Shown here piece by piece: positions 9,586 through 19,500 of a stretch of 64,000 nucleotides of DNA; position 1 is the stretch's first letter; each line of letters starts with the position of its first letter. Origin of the DNA: Flavobacterium limi (lineage in GTDB: Bacteria > Bacteroidota > Bacteroidia > Flavobacteriales > Flavobacteriaceae); contig NZ_JAADZV010000007.1 in assembly GCF_010645075.1 (NCBI RefSeq), forward strand, positions 186,001 to 250,000, in the 5' to 3' direction. The notes under the pieces were generated by a model that was given only the letters and a program-made list of their open reading frames with translations, did no database searches and was not told where the DNA came from. The position numbers were made by a program, and so were the translations under genes.

Positions 9586-9616
9586 CAAAGGTATTCCAAT
9601 AAATATAACTTTTCAA
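9586..9616 (-). promoter_or_regulatory. Consensus promoter for the minus-strand small transcript
   Basis: Minus-strand TTG (plus CAA 9614-9616), 20-bp spacer and TACCTTTG (plus CAAAGGTA 9586-9593) match the Flavobacterium consensus TTG-N17-23-TAnnTTTG. No protein gene of normal length follows before the terminator. Confidence 0.55.
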
Positions 9617-9858
9617 TGAATGACTGTTAAAAAAAGGCCTAAAATAAGCTTCTTCCATCACTTTTATTGATAACACATCAATTCGTTATTTTAAAAATAA
9701 ACTGCACAAAAAATCTTAATAAATAATTCATATCTCATTAAAAAACAATCAGATAAATTAATGATATTTAATTCTTAATTTGAGAATTATGAAGATTTAA
9801 GCAATAAAGACTATACTATTACCTAAAAAAGGCTTTTTGAAGGCAATACTTCAATTTC

Positions 9859-10533
9859 TTATTGGAAAACAGTTGTGGACAAATAACCTTTCTCAACCAG
9901 ATCTTCCTTTTCATGGACAGTATGTAGTTTACCCTCTTTAATCAAAACTAAACGGGTAGAAATTTTCAATACATTTTGATAATTATGATCCGTAATAATT
10001 ATTCCTTTTCTCTTTGCATTTGTTTTGATCAATTCATTCACGACATCAATCATAAGTGGCGATAATCCATTATAAGGCTCGTCTAACAAAACAAATTTTG
10101 AAGAATTATAAAGTACTATTTTAATTTCTAAATAACGTAGTTCCCCACCAGACAAGTGTTTTACCTTTTTCTTTAAAAGAAACATAATGAATTCATCTTC
10201 ATAAAAACTTTTAATCTCCTTAACATCAATTGACAATGAAATAGCTTTTTTAACAGACAAATAATTCGGAATAAACTGATCCTGATGCAAATAACTAATT
10301 TCATCAAACATGTTCGTTGCTTTGTTTTTTGAAATTCCATCAATTCGAATACATTTGTTGGGAGCCGGTACAAGTCCAACGATGATTTTCAACAGAGTAG
10401 ATTTACCGGAACCGTTTCTGCCTAACAAACCCACAATTTCAGATGTTTCGCATTTCATGTAGATATCTGAAAGTATAACTCTTTCATCAAATCTTTTCTG
10501 AATTCCATCGACTTCTAAAATATGTTTTTTCAA
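9859..10533 (-). CDS. ABC transporter ATP-binding protein
   Basis: About 224 residues. Walker A (GLLGRNGSGKST), Q-loop (LHQDQ), ABC signature (LSGGE) and Walker B with catalytic Glu (FVLLDEP) plus the H-loop (TDHNY) are all present, so it is an active-type ABC ATPase. TTG 10533 is chosen as the start because it overlaps the stop of the upstream membrane-protein gene (TTGA, 4 nt), and the peptide then begins MKKHILEVDGIQKRF as usual for the fold; the longer open frame would only translate the neighbour's C-terminus out of frame. Partner is probably the small membrane protein upstream. Substrate unknown. Confidence 0.88.
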   Translation of the reverse strand: MKKHILEVDGIQKRFDERVILSDIYMKCETSEIVGLLGRNGSGKSTLLKIIVGLVPAPNKCIRIDGISKNKATNMFDEISYLHQDQFIPNYLSVKKAISLSIDVKEIKSFYEDEFIMFLLKKKVKHLSGGELRYLEIKIVLYNSSKFVLLDEPYNGLSPLMIDVVNELIKTNAKRKGIIITDHNYQNVLKISTRLVLIKEGKLHTVHEKEDLVEKGYLSTTVFQ

Positions 10534-10826
10534 AATAATTTCTTTATTAAAAAAATCATCAAACCCATTAAAACTACCGTGAGAAAAGTAAAAAAGTAAC
10601 TGAATACCCAAAGCTGAATTTTAGAAATTCCATTATTGAAATAAAACAGATAATCGCTTTTTCGATAAAATTCTTTGAAACAAATACTCATTAAAAAACC
10701 AAAACTCAAAAACATTGCAAAAAAACAATCAAATCCTCCCAACAAAACAGCAATAGAACATACCGCCAAATTAATACCTAATGTGGTTTTAAAAAACTCG
10801 AATATGTTTAACAGTTTTCTGATAAT
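10530..10826 (-). CDS. Small membrane protein, likely ABC partner; possible ATT start
   Basis: An open frame of about 98 residues with two to three hydrophobic segments (INLAVCSIAVLLGGFDCFF, AMFLSFGFLMSICF, VFSYFFTFLTVVLMGLMIFL), separated by a polar loop FKEFYRKSDYLFYFNNGISK. The only conventional start is TTG 10769, which would cut into the first membrane helix. Upstream the frame stays open to 10829 and reads IRKLLNIFEFFKTTLG, a plausible amphipathic N-terminus, with an ATT at 10824-10826 overlapping the last base of the addB-like stop codon. I therefore suggest an ATT start. It overlaps the ABC ATPase gene by 4 nt, implying translational coupling. Function is inferred from that linkage only. 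Confidence 0.6.
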   Translation of the reverse strand: MIRKLLNIFEFFKTTLGINLAVCSIAVLLGGFDCFFAMFLSFGFLMSICFKEFYRKSDYLFYFNNGISKIQLWVFSYFFTFLTVVLMGLMIFLIKKLF

Positions 10827-13591
10827 TAATTAATTTTTTCTTCGAATGGAATATTAGCATCAAAAATCTCATTTAATAACAATACAATTTCATCCAGATA
10901 ATTATTTAAAGTTTCTCTGGCAACAGTACTATCCAATTCTTTATCTTCTTTAAATCCGAACGGCAGAAAACCTGATTTTAAATTTTTAAACGAAATAATC
11001 CCTACTTCAATAGGAAACTCGCCCGCTTCTTTTTCAAACATAAAAGCATAGGCCAGCACCTGAATAATTTTATCGTTTTTAAGCTCCTGAGTCAATCCGT
11101 TCCATGATTTCAGAATCACATTGGCTTTTTCAACTTTTCCTGTCTTATAATCGATGATTCTTATCTTTCCGTTGCGTAGTTCAATTCTGTCGACATTTCC
11201 TTTAATCAAAACAGGAAAAGGAAGCTTTGAATTTATCAGTTCTCTCTCGAAAGTTTTTTCTAAAGCAATAATTTTAATTGCATCTCCATTTTTAATGGTT
11301 TCCAATTCCATTTTTAAAAAATTAGAAACATTTCGTTTTGCAACTTCAAAGGCCAAAAGATTACGACCTTTTTTAATTTCCCCTTCTTTATAAACCAACT
11401 TAAATTGCCTTAAAACTTCATCATCCAACAACTTAAAACAATTAGAAATATCTTCTTCAGAAATAAATTTTCCGATAAAAGGAGTATACAAAGCCTCCAA
11501 TGTCCCATGAATAATAGTCCCCAAGGTATTTAAAGCAATATTTTCTTCTACTTCCTCTACCTCCCTAATACGAAGTATTTTTTGAAAATAAAAATCAATC
11601 GGATTCCGAATATAACTTGTCAAGGCCGAAGGAGAAAATCCCGTCGCAGCTATTTCTTTCAAACGTTCCATCACAGCATCTGACTTTGGGATTAGCATTG
11701 GTTTATATGCCGTTGTTGGCAAGACGGGATTGTAAATATCAAAGGTTAAATTGTGCTTAAGCTGTTTTTCTACTTCCAATTGTGTAATAAAGCGGCTACG
11801 CTCGCCGGCATCTAATCCGTCATTTTCAGTATTATAAATCAGATAAATATTTTTAGCTCTTTGAAGCAAATGATAAAAATGATAGGTATAAATTGCGTCT
11901 TTTTCTTTAAAAGTTGGGAGGCCAAGTTCTTTTTTGACATCATACGGAATAAAAGAATTTTGAGATTTTCCAGCCGGGAATTTCCCTTCATTCATCGAAG
12001 TTATAATTACTGTGTCAAAATCGAGAACACGGCTTTCCAAAACACCCATAATTTGCAAGCCATTTAGAGGCTCCCCTTCAAACGAAACTTCAGCTATATC
12101 TACCACCTGCTTATAAATGGCATACAGAGTCTGAATATTATCAATGTGTGTATGCTGAGAATAATAATTGACTAACTTATTGATAACTTTAAAAATAGAG
12201 AAAAGAAAAGTTTTTGCTATTTTATCTTCCTCATTGTCATTATTGAAATTTTCTTTTATCAAAAGCAAAAGTGCCAAAATACTTTCAAGGACTGCTAAAG
12301 ATCCATTTTCCCATTTTTGAAACAGCAGACTAAATAGATCTGACTGATTTAAATTGAGTTCATTTAATCTGGAATAGGTAATAAAAGTATAATTATTTTC
12401 TTTTATAATTTTAACCAATTCATTGGTTTTAGCAAAAGGTTCAATCAAAGGATGAGTCAGAATATCAAGTACATCTTTATAATAAAAAACATAATTAGTT
12501 CCATTTCTGGAAATAGCGTTTGTATGCATTTTGAACAATTTCGCTATCAAAATTTGCGACGGATTGTTTTTACCTGAATATCCCATAGTAATATTGAGTG
12601 CACCTACAGAATTTGGCAAAGAATACAAAACAGGCATCAGCAAATTTTCTTCACCAAGTACAATTGCAACTTTATCAAGGGAAGATTCCGGGTTATCTCT
12701 CACTATATTTTGAATAATACTCCCAGCAAGTTTTGCCTGACCAATAGTTTTTGGTGTCCCTATAACCTGAATATTTTTTGATTGAGAAAAATCATCCGCA
12801 ATCCACTCAAAAGGATTTGATTTATAGTGTTTCCAGTTTTCTTTAAACCGCCGTACAAAGAGGCCTGCATCATGATAGGGGTCATTCAGAAAAGCCTGAT
12901 CAATATCCCAATAAATTTTTGCCTGATCAAGGGCTAAAAGATGCTGCACTATTTTTTCCTCGGCAGCATTTAAAGCATTAAAACCTGCAAAAATATAGGT
13001 CTTATTCGAAACCGTATTTGAAAAATTATTGAGATTTTTTACAGCTTCACGATAAATCAATCCCTGATAGCCAAAACCTTTATTTAGTAAGTGGCTATAT
13101 AAGACTTCATAATAAACCGGCAGCAATTTCCAAAAATCAATATAATTTTCAAGGAGTTTTGTTTTGTTTTCGACTTCAATTCCCCACTTTTTAATATCTT
13201 CAATATCTTTAAGATAAGATAAAACATGTGCTGGTTCCAGAAGATAGCGGTCAATTTCATTAAAATCCTGAAGAAGCGTTTTTGCCCAATTAGCAAATAA
13301 TTCAAATGATTGCTGATGTTGTTTTTCTGTAATGGAAAGATAAACTTCATAAAATTCAAACAACAGCTCAATTGGATCAACAGAACGAATAGCGGCAACT
13401 TCCTGCACAAAATCTTCAATGGAAACAATCTCAGGAGAAAGAATCGTTTTGACAGTTTGCTTCCTTAACGCTTCAATTAAAAAAACCTTAGCTCTTTTGT
13501 TAGGAAGTACAATAGTAATTTCAAACAACCTCTCAGCGTAATCCTGAAGTATGGTAGCTGCAATTTTTTCTAAAAAAGAAGTATTTATCAT
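10826..13591 (-). CDS. AddB-like PD-(D/E)XK nuclease/helicase-like protein
   Basis: About 921 residues. The N-terminus carries a degenerate helicase-like segment (ITIVLPNKRAKVFLIEAL) and the C-terminus a RecB-type nuclease domain: IIHGTLEALY, the metal-binding Asp in GNVDRIEL and the core IIDYKTGKV (about residue 800). This is the AddB/RecC-type partner of an AddA helicase-nuclease that resects double-strand breaks for recombination. The AddA-like gene is 3 kb away (16506-19664), separated by ompA and kbl. The segment SALTSYIRNPIDFYF lacks the Cys usual at this point in Fe-S cluster AddB proteins. ATG 13591 is chosen; a longer frame would run into the ompA terminator. Confidence 0.85.
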   Translation of the reverse strand: MINTSFLEKIAATILQDYAERLFEITIVLPNKRAKVFLIEALRKQTVKTILSPEIVSIEDFVQEVAAIRSVDPIELLFEFYEVYLSITEKQHQQSFELFANWAKTLLQDFNEIDRYLLEPAHVLSYLKDIEDIKKWGIEVENKTKLLENYIDFWKLLPVYYEVLYSHLLNKGFGYQGLIYREAVKNLNNFSNTVSNKTYIFAGFNALNAAEEKIVQHLLALDQAKIYWDIDQAFLNDPYHDAGLFVRRFKENWKHYKSNPFEWIADDFSQSKNIQVIGTPKTIGQAKLAGSIIQNIVRDNPESSLDKVAIVLGEENLLMPVLYSLPNSVGALNITMGYSGKNNPSQILIAKLFKMHTNAISRNGTNYVFYYKDVLDILTHPLIEPFAKTNELVKIIKENNYTFITYSRLNELNLNQSDLFSLLFQKWENGSLAVLESILALLLLIKENFNNDNEEDKIAKTFLFSIFKVINKLVNYYSQHTHIDNIQTLYAIYKQVVDIAEVSFEGEPLNGLQIMGVLESRVLDFDTVIITSMNEGKFPAGKSQNSFIPYDVKKELGLPTFKEKDAIYTYHFYHLLQRAKNIYLIYNTENDGLDAGERSRFITQLEVEKQLKHNLTFDIYNPVLPTTAYKPMLIPKSDAVMERLKEIAATGFSPSALTSYIRNPIDFYFQKILRIREVEEVEENIALNTLGTIIHGTLEALYTPFIGKFISEEDISNCFKLLDDEVLRQFKLVYKEGEIKKGRNLLAFEVAKRNVSNFLKMELETIKNGDAIKIIALEKTFERELINSKLPFPVLIKGNVDRIELRNGKIRIIDYKTGKVEKANVILKSWNGLTQELKNDKIIQVLAYAFMFEKEAGEFPIEVGIISFKNLKSGFLPFGFKEDKELDSTVARETLNNYLDEIVLLLNEIFDANIPFEEKIN

Positions 13592-13603
13592 AGGATAAAA
13601 ATA

Positions 13604-13634
13604 AAAAAAGCCATTCAATTAAGAATGGCTTTTT
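13604..13634 (-). terminator. Intrinsic terminator of the ompA-like gene
   Basis: AAAAAGCCATTC and GAATGGCTTTTT pair perfectly (12 bp) around a 6-nt loop, followed on the minus strand by a T-run, 20 nt after the ompA stop and just upstream of the addB ATG. Confidence 0.85.
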
Positions 13635-13654
13635 AAAATTATTTAGAAAGTAAA

Positions 13655-15118
13655 TTATAGTTTACCTTCATATTTAGAACCAATGTGTCTGATTTCAGTT
13701 CTTCTGTTTTGTGCTTTTCCTGCAGCAGTTTTGTTACTTGCTACTGGCTGAGACTCACCAAAACCTTTAGACTCTAAGTTATCTGCACTTACACCTCTTT
13801 CGATTAAAGCATTTTTAACTGCAGCAGCTCTGTCTTCAGAAAGTTTTTGATTCAATTTATCAGAACCGTCACTATCTGTATGACCTTCAATGCTGAATTT
13901 AGCAGTTGGATAATTGATAAGAATTTGTTTGATAGCATCTAATCTTGCTAAAGTTTCTTTATCTCCAGTTTTGAAAGTAGCTTTACCTGAATTGAAGTAA
14001 ACTGCTCTAGCCTGTACTTTAAGCTCATCTAAAACTTCAGTAGTTACTTCTGGACAACCTCTGTTACTAGCAGGACCAGCAACTGTAGGACAATCATCAT
14101 CTTTATCTGCCACACCATCTTTGTCAGCATCTAAGAAAGGACAACCACCATTTTCTTTTGGACCAGCAACTGTAGGACATTTATCGTCTTTGTCAGCAAC
14201 TCCGTCACCGTCAGTATCAGGACATCCTTTTAAAGCAGCTAAACCAGCAACATCTGGACAAGCATCATCTTTATCAGCAATTCCGTCACCGTCAGTATCA
14301 GGACAACCGTTTAATGCAGCCAAACCAAATACATCTGGACAAGCATCACTAGCATCAACAATTCCGTCACCGTCAGTATCAGGACAACCGTTGAATTGTT
14401 TCAAACCAGCAACATCCGGACAAGCATCATCTTTATCGTAAACACCATCTCCGTCAGTATCTTTACCTCCAAATTTGAAAACTAAACCTGCAGTATGCTG
14501 GAAGTGAGACGGAGCATCTGGCTCATCATTTGCATCTTCTCTATCACCTGCTACAGCCCATTTATATCTTGAAGCAAGTTCAAGACCAATAGCATCTGTA
14601 AACCAGAAAGTCACACCAATACCTGGATTTACAGTTCCAAAACTGCTATCTCCAAAGAATGTATAACCTCCACCAACAGATAACGAAGGATCTACAACTT
14701 TAGATTTAATTAATTCCTGGAAGCTGTATTTAATAGTAGCATCAATTCCGTAATACATTAAATCTCCAGGATTATCAACTACATTACCTCTTGAATCTGC
14801 ATTCGCATTTAATGGATCAAAAATAACATATTTATCAATTTTGTTTACCGAACCTTGTAAACCAACAGAGAAACCATGTCCTACATATTTAGTTACACCG
14901 ATGTAAGATAAAGATGGAAGAATATTCCAGTTGTCTTTAACAGCGAATGGCTGAGAAAAGTGTTGATCAAAAAAACCACTTCCTGAACCAGAACTAGTTC
15001 TGGTATCAACGGCATTCACTCCAAAAGAGATAGCCCATGGATTGTTACTGTCCTGTGCTTGAGCATTTAAACCCATAGCCATTAACACAGCAACAAAAAG
15101 TTTGTTAAGATGTTTCAT
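13655..15118 (-). CDS. OmpA-family outer-membrane protein with TSP3 calcium repeats
   Basis: 487 residues. Signal peptide MKHLNKLFVAVLMAMGLNAQ (cleaved near residue 22), an N-terminal eight-stranded barrel (about 25-215), five thrombospondin-type-3 repeats rich in DTDGDGxxDxxDACP (about 217-355) that should bind calcium, and a C-terminal OmpA peptidoglycan-binding domain (about 370-487; IEGHTDSDGSDKLNQKLSEDR and NRRTEI carry the ligand residues). It therefore tethers the outer membrane to peptidoglycan. It has its own consensus promoter (15156-15185) and terminator, so is probably abundant and monocistronic. Confidence 0.93.
   Translation of the reverse strand: MKHLNKLFVAVLMAMGLNAQAQDSNNPWAISFGVNAVDTRTSSGSGSGFFDQHFSQPFAVKDNWNILPSLSYIGVTKYVGHGFSVGLQGSVNKIDKYVIFDPLNANADSRGNVVDNPGDLMYYGIDATIKYSFQELIKSKVVDPSLSVGGGYTFFGDSSFGTVNPGIGVTFWFTDAIGLELASRYKWAVAGDREDANDEPDAPSHFQHTAGLVFKFGGKDTDGDGVYDKDDACPDVAGLKQFNGCPDTDGDGIVDASDACPDVFGLAALNGCPDTDGDGIADKDDACPDVAGLAALKGCPDTDGDGVADKDDKCPTVAGPKENGGCPFLDADKDGVADKDDDCPTVAGPASNRGCPEVTTEVLDELKVQARAVYFNSGKATFKTGDKETLARLDAIKQILINYPTAKFSIEGHTDSDGSDKLNQKLSEDRAAAVKNALIERGVSADNLESKGFGESQPVASNKTAAGKAQNRRTEIRHIGSKYEGKL
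14065..14455. repeat. Tandem coding repeat (TSP3 units) inside ompA
   Basis: Five units of roughly 75-80 bp, each encoding a DxDGDG-xxD-xxD-CP...GCP calcium repeat. The central three are nearly identical at DNA level, so unit number could vary between strains by recombination. Confidence 0.8.
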
Positions 15119-15155
15119 ACTTATTTTATTTAATTACAATTTAGTTAATTACAGA

Positions 15156-15185
15156 CAAAAGTAACACCTAATTTTTTAAATACAA
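15156..15185 (-). promoter_or_regulatory. Consensus promoter of ompA
   Basis: On the minus strand TTG (15183-15185), 19-bp spacer and TACTTTTG (15156-15163) match TTG-N17-23-TAnnTTTG exactly. The predicted leader is about 30 nt. Confidence 0.75.
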
Positions 15186-15230
15186 AATGTTATGTTAAAA
15201 AAAACCTACAAAAATTGCATTAAATGGTAA

Positions 15231-16424
15231 TTATATAACTTTTAACATTTGTCCTGTTAACACAAAAGCATTGATTGCCTTGTCCAAATGTTCTTTTGAA
15301 TGGGCAGCAGATAACTGCACCCTGATTCTTGCTTTCCCTTTAGGAACTACAGGAAAAAAGAACCCAATTACATAAATCCCGTGTTTCAAAAGTTCATTAG
15401 CCATTTTTTGAGATAATTTTGCATCATATAACATCACGGGCACGATTGCTGAATCCCCGTCTATAATATCAAAACCAGCTTTTTTCATTCCTTCTTTAAA
15501 ATAATTAGTATTCCATTCCAATTTATCCCTTAAAACTGTATCTTTTTCCAAAAGCTCAAAAACCTTAATAGAAGCACCAACAATAGCTGGCGCTAAGGAA
15601 TTTGAAAACAAATAAGGACGTGAACGCTGACGGAGTAATTCTATAATTTCTTTTTTAGCAGTAGTATATCCTCCCATTGCACCCCCCAAAGCTTTACCAA
15701 GTGTTCCTGTAATAATGTCAACCCTTCCCATAACTCCTTTCGCTTCAATGGTTCCTTTTCCTGTTGCCCCAATAAATCCAGCTGCATGGCATTCATCTAC
15801 CATAACCATCGCATCATATTTATCTGCAAGGTCACAAATTTTATCTAATGGAGCTACAATGCCATCCATAGAAAAAACACCATCTGTTACAATTAATTTA
15901 AAACGGGCACCTGCTTCATTGGCCTTAATTAATTGTTGCTCCAAATCTTCGATGTTACTATTTTCATAACGATAACGTGCCGCTTTACACAACCGAACTC
16001 CATCGATAATAGACGCATGATTCAAACTATCTGAAATTATAGCGTCATTTTCACCTAATAAAGGCTCAAAAACCCCTCCGTTAGCATCAAATGCAGCAGC
16101 ATAAAGAATCGTGTCTTCTGTACCATAAAAATCAGCAATCTTTTTTTCTAAAGTTTTATGGATATCCTGCGTTCCACAAATAAAACGAACCGATGACATT
16201 CCGAAACCATGTGTATCCATTGCGTCTTTTGCAGCCTGAATAACTTCAGGATGCGAAGAAAGCCCTAAATAATTATTAGCACAAAAATTCAAAACCTTTT
16301 CGCCTGTAGAAATCGAAATCTCAGCATCCTGGGCAGATGTTATAATACGTTCTTTTTTAAAAATCCCGTTTTCTTCAATTGCCTGCAGCTCACTTTGCAG
16401 ATACTCTTTTATTTTTCCGTACAT
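15231..16424 (-). CDS. kbl: Glycine C-acetyltransferase (2-amino-3-ketobutyrate CoA ligase)
   Basis: 397 residues, the usual length of Kbl. It is a cytosolic PLP enzyme of the alpha-oxoamine synthase family that converts 2-amino-3-oxobutyrate and CoA to glycine and acetyl-CoA in threonine breakdown. Seen are NFCANNYLGLSSHPEV, DSLNHASIIDG, the cofactor Asp-Glu-Cys-His loop VDECHAAGFIG and the PLP lysine in TGTLGKALGG (about residue 244). Threonine dehydrogenase, its usual metabolic partner, is not adjacent. The related BioF and serine palmitoyltransferase are less likely given the GTEDTILY/SVRFICG sequence typical of Kbl. Confidence 0.93.
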   Translation of the reverse strand: MYGKIKEYLQSELQAIEENGIFKKERIITSAQDAEISISTGEKVLNFCANNYLGLSSHPEVIQAAKDAMDTHGFGMSSVRFICGTQDIHKTLEKKIADFYGTEDTILYAAAFDANGGVFEPLLGENDAIISDSLNHASIIDGVRLCKAARYRYENSNIEDLEQQLIKANEAGARFKLIVTDGVFSMDGIVAPLDKICDLADKYDAMVMVDECHAAGFIGATGKGTIEAKGVMGRVDIITGTLGKALGGAMGGYTTAKKEIIELLRQRSRPYLFSNSLAPAIVGASIKVFELLEKDTVLRDKLEWNTNYFKEGMKKAGFDIIDGDSAIVPVMLYDAKLSQKMANELLKHGIYVIGFFFPVVPKGKARIRVQLSAAHSKEHLDKAINAFVLTGQMLKVI

Positions 16425-16505
16425 TTTTATGTTTTTAATATGTTAAAAATTAATACATTAGCAAAATTTAAGCTACGTATTTTCTTTAACATCTGATTAA
16501 TTTTA

Positions 16506-19500
16506 TCACAAATTTACCACATCAATTTCGGTACCTATATACACCAAAGCCCTTTTTAACACTTTGTACCCCAAATCCTCAACTGCATCTTGATATTCCT
16601 GAATTTGATGTACATATTTAGGATTTTTGGCTCCGGTTTTATAATCCAGTAAATAAGCCTCCATATTTCCGGTTAATACAATTCGGTCTGGTTTTAAAGT
16701 TTTTCCCTGTTTTTGAACAATTGTCTGTTCATTTAAAACATTATTTTCCCCGTTAAAACAAATACTAATTTCGGGGTGACTTACAATTTCCTGCAGTGTT
16801 TTAAAAACAATTTCTTTTTGATCATATGTTAATAATCCACCCTCTATTGCTTTTCTAATTGCCAAATCAATATCTGACCTGTCCTTTACGAAAGCCAAAA
16901 TCTCATGTACAATATTTCCGTATGCAATTGCCTCCTGCTGATGCGTCCCCCACATTAAAGCTTCACGCTGTGCAATTTTAATATTTTTAGGATTTAAGAC
17001 TTCCGAAACAACCGGAATTGTTTTTAAGAAGCCCAATGCTTTACCAGAAGCAGAAAGTTTCTTTGAATTCCCAAATTCATATTCCATTTTATCCGGATCG
17101 TGAATTCCTTTATGCACTAAAAATTTAATAAAAAAAGAGGCCATATTATTTGGCAACTCGCCATCTTTTCTTTCTTTTAGCGATTGAGATATAACATACA
17201 ACTGCTCTTCGGCACGTGTTAACGCCACATACAGAACATTAATATTATCAAGCAATTCTTCCTGCTTTTTTAGATTAAAAATCGCTGAGGCGCTTTCTCC
17301 AAAACCTTCTACGGCACTGCTATTATCAATAAGAGCTTTGGGGACACCCAAGTCAGCCTCTACTGTATCCAGCCAGAGCTTATCCTTTGGTTTTCTGTTA
17401 TAATCTTCTTCTGCAAAAGGCATAATTACAACCGGAAATTCCAAGCCTTTTGATTTATGAATCGTCATAATCCGAACTGCATTATTTCCTTCCGGAGACG
17501 GAATACTGAATTTTTCTGCGTTTTTATCCCAATAGTTTAAAAAATCAGCAAGTCCGGCCTGATTTCGAATATCACGCTCCAGAACAATATCAAGAAAATA
17601 TTGCACATAAGCATTTCCTTCAGAAGGAAGAATAAATTTAGAGATGATAATTTCCACAGCCTCATAAAGTGATTTTTTTCGAATATTTTCAAAAGAAAGC
17701 GAAACATCAAAGCTCAAAAGCCATTTTTCAAAATCATTTTCAAGTTTCTGATTCATTCCTTCTGCAATAAAATCATGAATTGGCTCCCCAATCTCTTTCA
17801 CATTTCCTAAAAAATGGAGAAAATTTGCTTTTGCTTCCAAATCAATACTATTATTGAGATATTTTAGCAAATGGATGATCAGCCTCACTTCAGTAGCGTT
17901 TTGAATCATCAATGTTTCTGATGATAAGAGCGGAATATTCTGTTCTGTGAGATAATTTGCAATAGCAATTCCCTGATCTCTTTTGCGGGTTAAAACCACT
18001 ATATCTTTATATTCAAAACCTTCACTAATAACTTTCTGAATAGTATTTAAAGTTGCCAGCACATATAAATCTGACTTTTCAATCACTTCATCTTCATCTG
18101 TAAAATCATTTTTTTCTATTACTGGAAGAAAAGAAATATTGACATAACCTCCTTTTTTAGAATTTGCATTTTGAAAACTATGATTTTCGTATAAATTTTT
18201 ATAATCTTCATTTGAGAATTCGGTCGAAATTAGCTTAAAAAAGGCATTATTGAAATCAATTACTTCACTGTAACTCCTGTAATTTGTATCTAAATGTTTA
18301 ATAGATTTATCCGGATTATTAAAAGGGTTTAAATCTTTGCTCAACTCAATAAACTGTTCTGCTTTACCACCCCGCCAACGATAAATGGATTGTTTTGGGT
18401 CCCCTACAATCATCAAAGTTCCTTTGTTGCCAAAATCATCCTGTCCGGAAAGTGCATTGTCGATAAGCGGAATCAAATTTTGCCATTGCATTTCAGAAGT
18501 ATCCTGAAATTCATCAATAAAAAAATGACGGTAACGTTCGCCCAACCGTTCATAAATAAATGGTGCAGGCTGGTTTTGGATTTCACGATGTATAATTGCA
18601 TTGAATTCAGAAATTGACAAAACATTTTGTTCGGATTGAATTTTTGCCAATTCATTACTAACAGTATTCAGCAAAGAAAGCGGTGTTATATTTTTGAGGA
18701 ACGCTTTATAAAAATCCCTTTTTTCAAAATTTTTATAGACTTTATCTAATATATTAAGCAACTGTGGAATAATATTTTCAATCAAAACCCTGTCACTTGC
18801 TGTTTTATTAATTGCTATATCATCAAATTCATGAAAGGTTTTATTTCGCGGATTAAATTTTCCGTCACGAATACTTTCTAAATGATTTGGAAATGTCCCG
18901 CGGGAAAAAGATTTTAAGTCGATTCCGTTTTTGTCGATTAAAGAAAGCGCCTCAATAGCAAATTGTTCATTTTCTGATTCTAACTCCTTACACAAGACCT
19001 GCATTTTCTTTTTGATAACAACAAATTCCTCGATTGTTTTATCATTAAAATGAATAATTTCATTTCGATTATTTTCATTCAAAACCAATCTTCCTGTTTC
19101 CAAGATTTCCCGCGAAACATCCCAGCTTTTATCATCATCGGTCTTTTCCATTGTAAAATCAATCAGCAATTTAGTCAGTGTTTCGTCCTGACCTGCCTGT
19201 GCAATAATGGCATCAACAGCTTCAATCAACAAATTTTCGGTATCCAGAGTCACCTCAAAAGTCATTGGAAGATTTAAATCATGTGCAAAAGCCCGAATTA
19301 CTTTATGTGTAAATTTATCAATGGTAGAAATATCAAAAGCAGCATAATTATGAATAAGATGCTTAATAATATTTTGAGATTTTGTTTTGATTTTAATTAC
19401 AGAAAGTCCTGTTTCCCGGGACAAATCTTCCATTAAATCGATAGCTTTTGCTGAAGGCTCGTCTTTGGCAAATTCAGATAGACTTCCAACAATTCGGCCT

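Larger units (their letters stand above)
9450..9858. other. Gene-free stretch of about 410 bp
   Basis: No ORF of normal size on either strand. It holds the promoter-hairpin-terminator unit described at 9464-9616; the part from about 9620 to 9858 is plain AT-rich sequence in which I see no further structure. Confidence 0.7.

Noticed and set aside
14121..14441. Plus-strand ORF of 106 codons opposite the ompA gene
   Set aside because: It is the antisense shadow of the TSP3 coding repeat, producing a periodic Ser/Pro peptide.
14065..14455. Tandem repeats resembling a CRISPR array
   Set aside because: Repeats are in frame, encode calcium-binding TSP3 units and have no unique spacers.
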